DNA of 64,000 nucleotides, taken from NCBI RefSeq assembly GCF_027359925.1, contig NZ_CP114767.1, forward strand, positions 3,720,001 to 3,784,000, given 5' to 3'. Source of the DNA: Hymenobacter canadensis (lineage in GTDB: Bacteria; Bacteroidota; Bacteroidia; Cytophagales; Hymenobacteraceae). Shown one piece after another: positions 32,497-42,293 of the stretch; within the stretch, counting starts at the first letter, position 1, and each line of letters opens with the position of its first letter. The translations under genes were made by a program, and so were the position numbers. The notes under the pieces are model-generated. The model was not told the DNA's origin and ran no database searches. It worked only from the letters and a program-made list of their open reading frames with translations.

Positions 32497-33804
32497 CTAC
32501 CTTTCTCGGTCGGCCATGTACTGAGCGTCGTCGTGCACTACCTGCAGCAGGTCGCGGTTCTGCTCGGTGGCCTTGCGGGCCATTTGCTCGGCCCAGTCGG
32601 GGCTGGCCAGAATTTGCTTTTCCAGCTCCTGGGTGCGCAGACTGTCCTTGGCAGTACGAGGTACATATAAGTTGAAGGCGTCGTCAATGAAGCCAAAGCC
32701 TAACTGGGGTAGGTTCTGCTCCGTGGCCAGTAAAATCACAATGTCGCGGCCCGCGTACTGCTCGCGCAGGTTGAGGTCGTGGACTGTGCGGCTTTCATTT
32801 AGCGTCTGTTCGGGCCAGAACGTGTACTGGTTGTAGCTCCAGAAACGGGCCTGTGGCGCAAGCAGCTTGTCAAAATAGGGATAGAAGCCGTACAGGCTTT
32901 GGGCAAAACTGTCGCCGATGACAAGCGCATTGAGCTGATGCTTGCCCTCTGCCGACTGAAAGACCACTTCAGGATAGTACAGTGGATACGGCGCCACGTT
33001 CCAGACCAAGTTTAGCAGGTTGCCCAAATCGTTGTCGGTGTGGCGCAGATCGGCTACTTGTGTGCGCACTACGCCGCCGCTCCGCCGGAAATCTGGTAGG
33101 TCATGGCCGGTGAGGGCTTCGGCCCGCCGGAATAGGGTGTCAGCCAGTAAGCTCACCGCGAAGCCGCTCCAGTGCGTGCCAGTGCGTGGGAACAGCGGGT
33201 AATCGACGGTGTCTTTCCAGTGCAGCAGCAGTTGGCCGGCATCCAGCACTGCAATACCCGACTCGGGAAGGCGCCGCGCCAGCACGTCGAGGTTGGAGGG
33301 GTGCACTGGCAGCACTTGCGCGCATGAGTCCGGCAGAAACTCCGGTACGATACGGGCCTTGCCGGGAGCCAGCACTACCAGCAACTGGGTGCCGTGGGCT
33401 CGCAGAGTGTCCTGCACCCGCCGAAGCCGCCGGAGCCGAAACGCAATTTCATCGTCGCCGAGAAAGTCGCGTCCGAGGTAAGAGTTGATGGTGGCAAACT
33501 GGTAAAGCTGCTCGTCGCGCCCAACGGCAATGGTGGTGTTGCGTAGCCGGCGCAGCAGCGAGTAGTTCCACTGGTTGTAGATGCGGATCAGCCATTCGCG
33601 AAATCCCAGTCGCTCCTCCGTATACCGCTCGATGGCAGTTTGGTACGTGTTGTCGAGCAGGGCTTCCTGGCTGAAACCCGGGAAAGAGCTGCGCTCCTCA
33701 AACCCGCCCAGCGGTTGTAGCTGCACGAAGTGAAACTCGGCTTGCAGAGCCGGCAATAGCAGCAACGCCAGCAGGCCGGAGAATAGAAAGTGTTTCAAGA
33801 GCAT
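32497..33804 (-). CDS. AlgJ/AlgX-like SGNH acetyltransferase (second copy)
   Basis: About 435 residues. The N-terminal signal anchor is HFLFSGLLALLLLPALQA. It is followed by LLDNTYQTAIERYTEERLGFREWLIR, the conserved start of AlgJ/AlgX ectodomains, RTGTHWSGFAVSLLAD with the putative catalytic His-Trp-Ser, and VIGDSFAQSLYG with the GDSF serine. The fold probably transfers acetyl groups to a polysaccharide in the periplasm. It lies 40 bases downstream of a paralogue and downstream of an MBOAT gene, forming one operon. Start ATG 33804 chosen for the signal anchor. Confidence 0.85.
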   Translation of the reverse strand: MLLKHFLFSGLLALLLLPALQAEFHFVQLQPLGGFEERSSFPGFSQEALLDNTYQTAIERYTEERLGFREWLIRIYNQWNYSLLRRLRNTTIAVGRDEQLYQFATINSYLGRDFLGDDEIAFRLRRLRRVQDTLRAHGTQLLVVLAPGKARIVPEFLPDSCAQVLPVHPSNLDVLARRLPESGIAVLDAGQLLLHWKDTVDYPLFPRTGTHWSGFAVSLLADTLFRRAEALTGHDLPDFRRSGGVVRTQVADLRHTDNDLGNLLNLVWNVAPYPLYYPEVVFQSAEGKHQLNALVIGDSFAQSLYGFYPYFDKLLAPQARFWSYNQYTFWPEQTLNESRTVHDLNLREQYAGRDIVILLATEQNLPQLGFGFIDDAFNLYVPRTAKDSLRTQELEKQILASPDWAEQMARKATEQNRDLLQVVHDDAQYMADRER

Positions 33805-33844
33805 ATCCGGCACGCAACGAACCCGCAGAAAGAAATAAACAGTG

Positions 33845-35167
33845 TCATGGTCGGATCTGCTCGTAGCGCTGAACGGCCCGCTCATGCAGCAGCTCGTTAT
33901 AGTCGCGGTTGGTGGCGTTAGCCTCCTGCCACAAAGAATCCTGCAAGGCAGTGGACCGCTTCATTTTCTGCTCAATCTGCTGGATCTGTGCTGTGTCGGA
34001 GGCAGTGAGCGGAAAGAAGATGTTGTAGGCGCTGGCACTGAAGCCGTTGTCAAAGGTGCCCAGGTTATGCTGGGTGAACATCACCAGAATCACGCGTTGC
34101 TTCAGCATCTCAGTTTTGCGGTCCAGCTCACGCTCTACGGGGGGGCCACCGGGCTGCGTAGGGTCGCCGGGGCCTACTGCACGGTTGTAGTACCAGAACT
34201 GAAATTTCTCGTTGAACAGCTTGGGTAGGAACGGGTAAAATCCAATCATCCCCCAGCCAAAACTATCGGCTATAAGCAGTAGTTCGGGCTTTTGCTGGCC
34301 GGGTTTGGGCTCACTGAATACGATGCTGGGGTAGGCCATCTGGAATGGCTTCGGTCTTACCAGCAGATTCAGCGCATCTGCTACGTCGGCATCCGTGTCA
34401 CGCGTGTTGTAAGTAACCTCCCGGCCTTCGGCATGGAAATCAGGCAGGTCAAGCTGGCCTTTACGCTCGATATAGCGAAACAGCGTGTCGGCGGCACGCG
34501 TGATTCCGTAGCCGCTCCAGTGAATACCACCGCGCGGAAACAGCGGATAGGCTGCGGTGTCTTTCCACTGCCGGAACACGCGTGCCAGGTCAACCATGTT
34601 GACTCCTTTGGTGCGCATTTCCCGGGCGTAGGCCGTGTAGTTGCTGGTGCTGCGCGGCAGGTGTTTGAAACGGTCGGGAAACTGCGTGCTGTAGAAATTA
34701 GCTTTGTCTGGGACGATGGCGAATACCAGCAGGATGTTGTGTTTGGCCAGCGTATCCTGCACGGCCTTGAACCGGCGCACGTTGCGCCCGATTTCAGCCT
34801 GGCCCTTGAAGTCCTGCCCTAAATAGGCCCGAATAGCGGTTTCATCCAGCAGAATGTTGTCGTCGCCAATGAGCACCTTACTAGCCTTGCCTACACTGAA
34901 CAGCGAGTAAGCCAGCTGGTTACGCAGCCGAATAAACAGCTCCCGGAAGCCAATTCGGTCTTCCACGTATTTTTCCAGCGCCGACTGATAACTGTTGTCG
35001 AGCAGGCCTTCGGTCGTAAAGTCGGGATGCGGTGCCTGCTCCGCGTAGCCATCCAATTCTGCAGTTTTAATCCAATGGAACTGCGACTGTATTGCTGGCA
35101 GCATGAATAGCAGCAGCAATACACCTAGCAGTAGCTTTTTCAGCCGAGGAGAGGAAGAAGACGCCAC
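33845..35167 (-). CDS. AlgJ/AlgX-like SGNH acetyltransferase (first copy)
   Basis: A 440-residue protein with the same layout as its downstream paralogue: membrane anchor LLLGVLLLLFMLPAIQSQ, LLDNSYQSALEKYVEDRIGFRELFIR, RGGIHWSGYGITRAAD and LLIADSFGWGMIG, where the GDSF Ser box reads ADSF. The C-terminus has a FxQHNLGTFDNGFS segment followed by a coiled-coil tail. It lies 4 bases from the MBOAT gene, so coupling is likely. Residue differences from the second copy suggest different acceptors or a heteromeric complex. Confidence 0.85.
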   Translation of the reverse strand: MASSSSPRLKKLLLGVLLLLFMLPAIQSQFHWIKTAELDGYAEQAPHPDFTTEGLLDNSYQSALEKYVEDRIGFRELFIRLRNQLAYSLFSVGKASKVLIGDDNILLDETAIRAYLGQDFKGQAEIGRNVRRFKAVQDTLAKHNILLVFAIVPDKANFYSTQFPDRFKHLPRSTSNYTAYAREMRTKGVNMVDLARVFRQWKDTAAYPLFPRGGIHWSGYGITRAADTLFRYIERKGQLDLPDFHAEGREVTYNTRDTDADVADALNLLVRPKPFQMAYPSIVFSEPKPGQQKPELLLIADSFGWGMIGFYPFLPKLFNEKFQFWYYNRAVGPGDPTQPGGPPVERELDRKTEMLKQRVILVMFTQHNLGTFDNGFSASAYNIFFPLTASDTAQIQQIEQKMKRSTALQDSLWQEANATNRDYNELLHERAVQRYEQIRP

Positions 35168-35171
35168 GGCT

Positions 35172-36593
35172 TTAGAAGCGGAAATAAATGAACGGATTGA
35201 ACGAGCTGCCCAGGATGGCCCCCGCGCTCAGCACCAGCAGCACGGCCGTGGCCACGCTCAGGCCCACGGCCCGGGGCAGCGCCAGCCGCTCGGCCGCCAG
35301 CAGGCCCACTTCCCAGCGCTCCACCCGTGGCAGCGCCGCCATAAACGAGAAGCCCGCCGCCAGCCCCAGTATTGCCCAGAACTCGGTGGTGAAGTAGGGC
35401 AGCGGTGCCAGCCCGCCCCCGAACATGCGCTCCAGATACGCCAGCGCCGCCGCCAAGCTCTCGGCCCGGAACAGCACCCAGCCCACCACCGTCACCAGGA
35501 ACGTGGGCACCACGCTCAGCACGCCCAGCCGCTGCGAGACGCGCAGCAGAAACAGCCGGTCGAGCACCAGAAACAGCCCGTGGAAGGCGCCCCACACGAT
35601 GAAGTTCCAGGCCGCCCCGTGCCAGAAGCCCGAGAGGATGAACACAGTCCACAGGTTGACATATAGCCGGCTCGGGCTCACGCGGTTGCCCCCGATCGGA
35701 ATGTAGAGGTAGTCGCGCATCCAGCGCCCCAGCGTGATGTGCCAGCGCTGCCAGAACTCGGTGATGGAGCGCGACACGTACGGGTTGTTGAAGTTCTCGG
35801 GAAACTGGAAGCCCATAATCCGGCCCAGGCCGATGGCCATGTCGGAGTAGCCGGAGAAGTCGAAGTAGATCTGAAACGTGTAGGCCACGGCCCCGAGCCA
35901 GGCCAGCGGCGCCGACAGCTCGGCCGGGGCCAGGGCGAAAATGCGGTCAGCCTCCTGGCCCAGCACGTTGGCAATGAGCACCTTCTTGGCCAGGCCGAGG
36001 CCGAAGCGGAACAGGCCGGCCAGCTTGTGGTCGACCGTGTCAAAGGCGCGGCGGTCGGTGAGCTGGCCAGCAATTTCGTGGAAGCGCACGATGGGCCCGG
36101 CAATCATCTTGGGGAAAAGCATGATGTAGAGCAGGAAGTCCCAGAACGAGCGCAGCGGCCGGTTAACGCCGCGGTAGACGTCGATGGTGTAGGTGAGCTT
36201 TTCGAAGGTGAAGAAGGAGATGCCGATGGGCAGCACCACTTTCTGCCAGGTCAGGGCGGCCCCGCCCAGGGCGGTATTGACGGCGCTGGCGTTTTCGAGG
36301 AAGAAGTTGGCGTACTTGAAATAGAACAGCATGGCCACGTTGAGCACGATGCTGACGGTAAGGTAGATGCGCTTGTGCCAGGGTACTTCGGCGCGGTCCA
36401 TGAAGCGGATAAGCACGAAGTTGACGACCACCGAGGCAAGGAACAGGGCCAGGAAGGGCAGCCCGCCCCAGGCGTAGAAGCCGAGGCTGGCCAGCAGGGC
36501 CACAGCATTCTTGAGCCGGTGCGGGGCCAGAAAGTACAGCAGCAGGAAGCCCGGCAGGAAATAGAAGAGAAAAAGCGTACTGCTGAAAACCAT
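35172..36593 (-). CDS. MBOAT O-acyltransferase, AlgI-like
   Basis: A 473-residue polytopic protein that carries acetyl groups across the membrane for polysaccharide O-acetylation. Signatures are FSSTLFLFYFLPGFLLLYF at the N-terminus, LPIGISFFTFEKLTYTIDVYRG, LLYIMLFPKMIAGPIVRFHEI, FDFSGYSDMAIGLGRIMGF, SITEFWQRWHITLGRWMRDY with one of the conserved His, and SGFWHGAAWNFIVWGAFHG with the invariant catalytic His. It heads an operon with two AlgJ/X-like genes. No alginate polymerase (Alg8/44) is present, so the acceptor is probably another polysaccharide. Confidence 0.93.
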   Translation of the reverse strand: MVFSSTLFLFYFLPGFLLLYFLAPHRLKNAVALLASLGFYAWGGLPFLALFLASVVVNFVLIRFMDRAEVPWHKRIYLTVSIVLNVAMLFYFKYANFFLENASAVNTALGGAALTWQKVVLPIGISFFTFEKLTYTIDVYRGVNRPLRSFWDFLLYIMLFPKMIAGPIVRFHEIAGQLTDRRAFDTVDHKLAGLFRFGLGLAKKVLIANVLGQEADRIFALAPAELSAPLAWLGAVAYTFQIYFDFSGYSDMAIGLGRIMGFQFPENFNNPYVSRSITEFWQRWHITLGRWMRDYLYIPIGGNRVSPSRLYVNLWTVFILSGFWHGAAWNFIVWGAFHGLFLVLDRLFLLRVSQRLGVLSVVPTFLVTVVGWVLFRAESLAAALAYLERMFGGGLAPLPYFTTEFWAILGLAAGFSFMAALPRVERWEVGLLAAERLALPRAVGLSVATAVLLVLSAGAILGSSFNPFIYFRF

Positions 36594-36655
36594 ACGGGGC
36601 GCTGTAAACAGGGAAAATAGCGGCCGAAAATACAGCTTTACTCAATGCCTTAACC

Positions 36656-36692
36656 CAAAAAAACGCCGGCCCCGTCGGGGCCGGCGTTTTCT
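36656..36692 (-). terminator. Terminator of the secreted-protein gene
   Basis: A stem of AAACGCCGGCCCC and its complement with a 3-base loop, flanked by A/T runs (T run on the minus strand). Confidence 0.85.
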
Positions 36693-36717
36693 GCCGATAA
36701 TTGCGCAGCCAAGTAAG

Positions 36718-37185
36718 CTAGTGCTTGCCTTTGCCGTGGCCTTTGCCATTTCCGTTGCCCTGGTTGCCATTGCCGTAGCCGAGCTTCTTGGCCTGGCCCG
36801 GAGGCAATCCTTTGCCGCTTTCCAGACGCTTCACTTGGCCCGGTGGCAGGCTGGCCGGATACTGCTGGCGGTGGCGGCCAATCAGTGACCAAGGCTGCGA
36901 ACCCACGTAGTTGATAACCACGGGATGGAAGCTGCTGGGGTTGTAGCCGTTGAGGGTGCGTACGCGGGTCCAGCGCCCGTCGCGCTGCACGATGTACTGT
37001 TGGTCGCGCAGGTCGTAGTAGCCGGCGTACTCGGGTACGTAGTAGTACTGCGTGCCGGCGGGCGCGGCCGGGCCCCAGGATGGCGGGTTGATGTTGATGT
37101 TTACCTGAGCCTGGGCAGTATGCGTGAGGCCCTGCAGCGAAAGAGCCAGCAGGCCCGACAGCGCAAGTTTGGAAAGGAATTTCAT
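36718..37185 (-). CDS. Secreted protein with GYYDL domain and Gly/Asn/Lys-rich tail
   Basis: A 155-residue protein with a signal peptide ending THTAQAQ. The central domain has QYYYVPEYAGYYDLRDQQYI, then GYNPSSFHPVVINYVG and QPWSLIGRHRQ. It ends in PPGQAKKL and a low-complexity GNGNQGNGNGKGHGKGKH tail. The domain is shared with the next gene upstream, so they are paralogues. It is probably periplasmic or surface-located. No known family by name; function unknown. Confidence 0.75.
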   Translation of the reverse strand: MKFLSKLALSGLLALSLQGLTHTAQAQVNININPPSWGPAAPAGTQYYYVPEYAGYYDLRDQQYIVQRDGRWTRVRTLNGYNPSSFHPVVINYVGSQPWSLIGRHRQQYPASLPPGQVKRLESGKGLPPGQAKKLGYGNGNQGNGNGKGHGKGKH

Positions 37186-37267
37186 GGACGAAGGAAAAGT
37201 AATGAAGAACAGGAAGTGCCTGATGTTATGCCCTTAACGGGGTGACAGGCGGCGGGTTGAGGGAGCG

Positions 37268-37924
37268 TTAGAACACCCGGCCGCGGCCGCCCCGGCCATT
37301 GCCAGGAGCCGGCTGCCCAGGTTGCTGTGGCTGGCCCGATTGGCCCGGCTGGCTGTATCCGCCCCGATTATCCCGCTCGTTTCGGTCGTTGCGGCCGTCA
37401 TAGCCGTTGCGGTAGCCGTCGTTGTCGCGACGGCCATAGGCGGCAGGGGAGCGTTGCGGGTACTGTGGGCGGGCGGCGCTATACCCGTTGCGGTAGCCGC
37501 CGTAGGGGTTGGCCACGTAGCCGCGGCCGGGCCAGCTGCTGCCGTAGTAGCGGCCGGGGCGCACGCCCCACCGGTCGCAATAGGCGCGATGGTCGCGCAG
37601 GTAGCCCCAGGGCTGCCGGCCCACATATTGAATGACGACAGGATGGAAAAAGCGCGGGTCGTAGCCGGCGTAGCGCTGGGGCAGCCCCGGCGCACTCACC
37701 CACGAGTTGTAGTAGGGGTCGAAGAACAGGTAGGAACGGCTGTAGAGGTCGTAGTAGCCGTCGATTTCCGGGAGGTAGTAATACTGCACCTCGGGCCCCA
37801 CGGCCGGCGCCCAGGCCGGAATGCCGGGGCCGTAGCCATATCCGCCCTGCGCGCGGGCCACCGGGCTGTGCAGCAACAGGCTTAGTCCCAACAGCACCAG
37901 GCCCGATTTCAGGAAGCGTTTCAT
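37268..37924 (-). CDS. Secreted protein, paralogue with Tyr/Arg/Asn-rich tail
   Basis: A 218-residue protein with a signal peptide ending PVARAQ. The shared domain reads VQYYYLPEIDGYYDLYSRSY, FFHPVVIQYVGRQPWGYLRDHR. The C-terminal 90 residues are low-complexity, rich in Tyr, Gly, Arg and Asn (NDGYRNGYDGRNDRNERDN) and then Gln/Pro. Start ATG 37924 is chosen for the signal peptide. It lies 82 bases from the paralogue and is probably co-transcribed with it. Function unknown. Confidence 0.75.
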   Translation of the reverse strand: MKRFLKSGLVLLGLSLLLHSPVARAQGGYGYGPGIPAWAPAVGPEVQYYYLPEIDGYYDLYSRSYLFFDPYYNSWVSAPGLPQRYAGYDPRFFHPVVIQYVGRQPWGYLRDHRAYCDRWGVRPGRYYGSSWPGRGYVANPYGGYRNGYSAARPQYPQRSPAAYGRRDNDGYRNGYDGRNDRNERDNRGGYSQPGQSGQPQQPGQPAPGNGRGGRGRVF

Positions 37925-38165
37925 AAAGCAGTGCAAAAAAGGAGTGTACCGGGGCTTACGCAAGAACAACGCCAACTCCGGCCGGCGCGAACCGCCGGCG
38001 GCCGGCAGCCCCGGCAAGAACTTTAGCTTCCGGCGGGACATTTCAGCTACCCTTGGTGTTATACACCGTCTGCCCCACTTCGTCCAGACGGCCCCTTTCC
38101 AGCCGGCAGCGCTAAAACTGCTGGCAAATAAGCTAGTGAGGGTGGCCTGCCGGAGCCGTTTTATG

Positions 38166-38173
38166 TACTTTTG
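38166..38173 (+). promoter_or_regulatory. Candidate -7 box TACTTTTG of uvrA
   Basis: Exact TAnnTTTG, 25 bases before the uvrA ATG, implying a leader of about 18 bases. Confidence 0.65.
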
Positions 38174-38197
38174 CAGAATTATTCGCTTCGCTGCTGC

Positions 38198-41100
38198 ATG
38201 GCCAAAAAATCAACCGCTGCTTCCGTTTCTTCCGCCGCTGCCACTAAACCGGCTGCGGCTGCCAAAGCTACCCCTCCGGCTAAGGTGGCGAAACCCACGG
38301 CCGCCGCTACTGAGTTGAAAGCCAAACCTGCCAAGGCCCCAAAAGCGCCCAAGTCGGTAGCGGCGGCCGTAGCCGATGGCACCAACCACCACAGCACCAC
38401 CGCCGTGCAGGCCGTGCCGCGCCAGGAGCAGGTGAGCGAGGCCGTGCTGGAAAACCAGACCCGCATTGTGGGCCAGCTGCTGGGCCCGGCCGACCTGGAA
38501 GCGCCCTACATTGAAGTGTACGGCGCCCGGGAGCACAACCTCAAGAACGTATCCGTGAAGATTCCGCGTGGGCGGCTGGTGGTGTTTACCGGTATTTCGG
38601 GCTCAGGCAAGTCGTCGTTGGCCTTCGATACGATTTATGCCGAGGGCCAGCGCCGCTACATGGAGACGTTTTCGGCCTATGCCCGTAGCTTCATGGGTGG
38701 GCTGGAGCGGCCCGACGTGGACAAGATTGAGGGTCTGTCGCCGGTTATCAGCATCGAGCAGAAAACCACCTCGCGCAACCCCCGCTCCACCGTCGGCACC
38801 ATCACCGAGATTTACGACTTTCTGCGCCTGCTCTATGCCCGCACCGCCGAGGCGTTCAGCTACGCCACGGGCCAGAAGATGATCCGGCAGTCAGACGACC
38901 AGATCATCAACTACATCCTGAAAGAGTACGACGGTAAGAAGATGGTGGTGTTGGCGCCGGTGGTGAAGGGCCGCAAGGGCCACTACCGCGAGCTGTTCCA
39001 GCAGGTAGCCAAGCTGGGCTTCACGAAGGTGCGGGTGGATGGCGAGCTGCTCGACATCACGCCCAAGATGCAGGTGGACCGCTACAAAATCCACGATATC
39101 GAAATCGTCATCGACCGGCTGGTGGTGAAAGAGGAGGACCGGTTCCGCCTCAGTGGCTCGGTGCAGAATGCCCTCACGCAGGGCAAAGGCACCATGCTGG
39201 TGCTCGACGCCGACAAGCAGAAGGACAACACCCAGTTCTTCTCCCGTTTCCTGATGGACCCGGCCACCGGCATTGCCTACGACGACCCGGCGCCCAACAC
39301 GTTCAGCTTCAACTCGCCCTACGGTGCTTGCCCCACCTGCAACGGCCTGGGCGAGGTGCAGGAAATCACCGAGGAAACGGTGATGCCCGACAAAAAGCTC
39401 AGCATTAGCCGCGGCGGCATTGCGCCCCTGGGCGAGTACCGCGACATCTGGATTTTCCAGCAGCTGGGCCTGATTCTCAAGAAAAACAAAGCCAGCCTCA
39501 GCACGCCCATCGAAAAGCTGCCCGCCGAGCTGGTGGAGCGGCTACTCTACGGCGTGCCCGAGGACGAAGACGCCGACCCCAAAAAGGCCAACTACTCTGA
39601 GCCCTTCGAAGGCATCATCCCGTTTCTGCGTCGCCAGATGGAGTCGGAGTCCGACAACATCCGGGAGTGGATTCAGCAGTACACCCAGGCCAAGGAGTGC
39701 CCCGAGTGCCACGGTTTTCGCCTCAAAAAGGAGAGCCTGCACTTCAAAATCGCCGACCATCACATCGGGCAGTTGTCGGTGATGGATCTGAACGATTTGG
39801 CCGCGTGGTTTGAAGGGTTGGAAGACCGTCTCTCGGACCGCCAGAATCTGATTGCGCGGGAGTTGCTGAAGGAAATCCGCAAGCGCATCGGCTTCCTGCT
39901 GGAAGTGGGCCTCGACTACCTGAACCTGCACCGCTCGGTGCGCACGCTCTCGGGCGGCGAAAGCCAGCGTATCCGCCTCGCCACCCAGATTGGTACGCAG
40001 CTGGTAGGCGTGCTCTACATCATGGACGAGCCCAGCATCGGCCTGCACCAGCGCGACAACGAGCGGCTCATCAAGGCCCTGCAGCATCTGCGCGACCTGG
40101 GCAACTCGGTCATCGTGGTGGAGCATGACAAGGACATGATCCTGCACGCCGACCACGTGTTGGACATTGGTCCCGGCGCGGGCATCCACGGCGGCCAGAT
40201 CGTGGCTCAAGGCACGCCCTCCGAAATCTTCACCTCTGGCTCGCTCACCTCGCAATACCTCAGCGGGCAGAAGCACATTGAGCTGCGCAAGAAAAAGCGC
40301 GCTGGCGAAGGCAACGAGCTGGTGCTGCGCGGTGCCAAAGGCCACAACCTCAAAAACGTGACGGCCAAATTCCCGCTGGGCAAGCTCATTGCCGTCACGG
40401 GCGTGTCGGGCTCGGGCAAGTCCTCGCTCATTCACGATACGCTGTACCCCATTCTCAACCAGCACTTCTTCAACGCCAAGCGCGAGCCGCTGGCCTACGA
40501 TAAGATTGAGGGTCTGGAGTTTATCGACAAGGTGATTGAGGTGGACCAGTCGCCGATTGGGCGCACGCCACGCTCCAACCCGGCCACCTACACCGGCGTG
40601 TTCACCGAAATCCGCCAGCTGTTTGCCAACCTGCCCGAGGCCAAAATCCGCGGGTATGGGCCGGGGCGCTTTTCCTTCAACGTGAAGGGCGGGCGCTGCG
40701 AAACCTGTGAGGGCGCCGGCATGCGCACCATCGAAATGAACTTCCTGCCCGACGTGCACGTGCCCTGCGAAACCTGCAAAGGCCGCCGCTACAACCGCGA
40801 AACGCTGGAAGTGCGCTTCAAAGGCAAGAGTATCACCGACGTGCTGGACATGACCGTGGAAAAGGCCGTGGAGTTCTTCGAATTCCAGCCCCGTATCCTG
40901 CGCAAAATCCAGACCCTGAACGAAGTAGGCCTGGGCTACCTCACCCTGGGCCAGCAGGCCACTACGCTTTCGGGAGGCGAGGCCCAGCGCGTAAAACTGG
41001 CCACCGAGCTCAGCAAAAAAGACACCGGCAAGACGTTCTACATCCTCGACGAGCCCACCACCGGCCTGCACTTCGAAGACATCAACCACCTGTCCGTAGT

Positions 41101-41326
41101 CCTGCACAAGCTCGCCGACAAGGGCAACACCGTCCTCATCATCGAGCACAACCTGGACCTGATCAAGGTAGCCGACCACCTCATCGACATCGGGCCCGAG
41201 GGTGGCGGAGCGGGCGGCACCATCGTGGCCCAGGGCACGCCCGAGCAGGTAGCCAAGTCCGGCAAAGGCCACACCAGCCGCTTCCTGGCTGAGGAGCTGA
41301 AGCTCAGCAAATACGCCGAGGCATAA
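38198..41326 (+). CDS. uvrA: UvrABC system protein A with N-terminal Ala/Lys/Pro extension
   Basis: A 1042-residue nucleotide-excision-repair ATPase that recognises DNA damage with UvrB. The first ABC module has Walker [15 protein letters not shown] and zinc cysteines [10 protein letters not shown]; the middle has [19 protein letters not shown] and the Walker B region [13 protein letters not shown]. The second module has [10 protein letters not shown], the [16 protein letters not shown] zinc motif, and [12 protein letters not shown]. The canonical protein starts only around residue 104 ([15 protein letters not shown]). The first 55 residues are Ala/Lys/Pro/Thr-rich and resemble a histone H1-like tail. 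ATG 38198 follows a good promoter, so the extension is probably real. Confidence 0.97.
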   Translation: MAKKSTAASVSSAAATKPAAAAKATPPAKVAKPTAAATELKAKPAKAPKAPKSVAAAVADGTNHHSTTAVQAVPRQEQVSEAVLENQTRIVGQLLGPADLEAPYIEVYGAREHNLKNVSVKIPRGRLVVFTGISGSGKSSLAFDTIYAEGQRRYMETFSAYARSFMGGLERPDVDKIEGLSPVISIEQKTTSRNPRSTVGTITEIYDFLRLLYARTAEAFSYATGQKMIRQSDDQIINYILKEYDGKKMVVLAPVVKGRKGHYRELFQQVAKLGFTKVRVDGELLDITPKMQVDRYKIHDIEIVIDRLVVKEEDRFRLSGSVQNALTQGKGTMLVLDADKQKDNTQFFSRFLMDPATGIAYDDPAPNTFSFNSPYGACPTCNGLGEVQEITEETVMPDKKLSISRGGIAPLGEYRDIWIFQQLGLILKKNKASLSTPIEKLPAELVERLLYGVPEDEDADPKKANYSEPFEGIIPFLRRQMESESDNIREWIQQYTQAKECPECHGFRLKKESLHFKIADHHIGQLSVMDLNDLAAWFEGLEDRLSDRQNLIARELLKEIRKRIGFLLEVGLDYLNLHRSVRTLSGGESQRIRLATQIGTQLVGVLYIMDEPSIGLHQRDNERLIKALQHLRDLGNSVIVVEHDKDMILHADHVLDIGPGAGIHGGQIVAQGTPSEIFTSGSLTSQYLSGQKHIELRKKKRAGEGNELVLRGAKGHNLKNVTAKFPLGKLIAVTGVSGSGKSSLIHDTLYPILNQHFFNAKREPLAYDKIEGLEFIDKVIEVDQSPIGRTPRSNPATYTGVFTEIRQLFANLPEAKIRGYGPGRFSFNVKGGRCETCEGAGMRTIEMNFLPDVHVPCETCKGRRYNRETLEVRFKGKSITDVLDMTVEKAVEFFEFQPRILRKIQTLNEVGLGYLTLGQQATTLSGGEAQRVKLATELSKKDTGKTFYILDEPTTGLHFEDINHLSVVLHKLADKGNTVLIIEHNLDLIKVADHLIDIGPEGGGAGGTIVAQGTPEQVAKSGKGHTSRFLAEELKLSKYAEA

Positions 41327-41345
41327 AGCAACAACCGCATATCTG

Positions 41346-41381
41346 AAAACGGCCGGCTCCCGCGTGGGGGCCGGCCGTTTG
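41346..41381. terminator. Terminator between uvrA and the TMEM175 gene
   Basis: AAACGGCCGGC / GCCGGCCGTTT stem (41347-41357 and 41370-41380) between convergent genes. Confidence 0.8.
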
Positions 41382-41387
41382 GCGTTA

Positions 41388-42074
41388 TTAGGTGTGGTGC
41401 GGCTGTGGCACCTGCGCAGCCTCGTACGCCTGCGTTAGCCGCCGGTAGCGGCGCTGGTACAGCCTGAACGCCGGAAACAGCAGCAGCGGCATCAGCCGCA
41501 GCAGCGACGGGTGCACCGCCGGCACCAGCGCCAGCAGTGCCGACACCAGGAACACTGCCGGCGACAACAGCGCCCGTACGGGGTCGAGGTCGGGGTGTTG
41601 CTGCTCGTGGGGCGCTACCAGGTGGCTGGCCGGATTGCGCAGGTAGCGCTGTAGCAGCGTCTGCATCAGGCCCGTTAAGATGATGTTGAGCGCATACAGC
41701 ACCCACGGCGTGCTCAGCATGCCATATTCGCTCTGGAAGGCCGTAGTGAAGGGCATGAGCACGATGCTAAGCAGAAACAGCATGTTCAGCCACAGCAGCC
41801 TGGGCGTGGTGTGCAGCACAAACCGGAAAATGCGGTGGTGAGCCAGCCAGTACACCGCAATGATGAAAAAGCTCAGGAAGAACCCGACAAACTTGGCCGT
41901 CAGTTCGAGCAGGCCCTGCAGGGCGGCGTGCTCGGTGCGGTGGTGCAGCTCCGGCACTTTTATCTCGATGGCCAGCAGCGTAATGGCAATGGCAAACACC
42001 GCATCCGTAAACAGAATCACGCGTTCCAGCTGAAATACGTCGCGGTTGTGCTGAGATTTTTCGTTGCCGTCCAT
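41388..42074 (-). CDS. TMEM175 (DUF1211) family ion channel
   Basis: A 228-residue membrane protein. The first helix contains RVILFTDAVFAIAITLLAIEIKVP, the signature of bacterial TMEM175 potassium channels in which this helix lines the pore. About six helices are visible, the length typical of a single-repeat bacterial subunit that forms tetramers. The ATG at 42074 is preferred to an upstream start. TACTTTAG at 42100-42107 (minus) is a near-consensus -7 box. Confidence 0.88.
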   Translation of the reverse strand: MDGNEKSQHNRDVFQLERVILFTDAVFAIAITLLAIEIKVPELHHRTEHAALQGLLELTAKFVGFFLSFFIIAVYWLAHHRIFRFVLHTTPRLLWLNMLFLLSIVLMPFTTAFQSEYGMLSTPWVLYALNIILTGLMQTLLQRYLRNPASHLVAPHEQQHPDLDPVRALLSPAVFLVSALLALVPAVHPSLLRLMPLLLFPAFRLYQRRYRRLTQAYEAAQVPQPHHT

Positions 42075-42137
42075 AGCGGAAGTGGGGGAGTAAAGGCTGC
42101 TAAAGTAGCAGAAGCCTGCGCCAAATACCCAAAAAAA

Positions 42138-42192
42138 GCGGCCACCCCAACGGTGGCCGCTCAACAGAAGCGGCCACCGTTGGGGTGGCCGC
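42138..42192. repeat. Nested palindrome, 23-bp perfect arms
   Basis: GCGGCCACC-CCAAC-GGTGGCCGC (42138-42160) is itself a hairpin and is repeated as its exact reverse complement at 42170-42192, with a 9-base spacer. An A run precedes it. It could be a transcription terminator in either orientation or a mobile palindromic element. Confidence 0.9.
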
Positions 42193-42293
42193 CAGCGACG
42201 CTACTGTCCTACCGACATAACCTTCCGGCCCGCGCCATTTTACATGCCGCGGACCTCACAAGCTCCGGCTAGCTCTGCGTGGGCCGCGGCCGG

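Noticed and set aside
39542..41272. 576-codon minus-strand frame opposite uvrA
   Set aside because: Antisense shadow of a strongly conserved gene; no motif.
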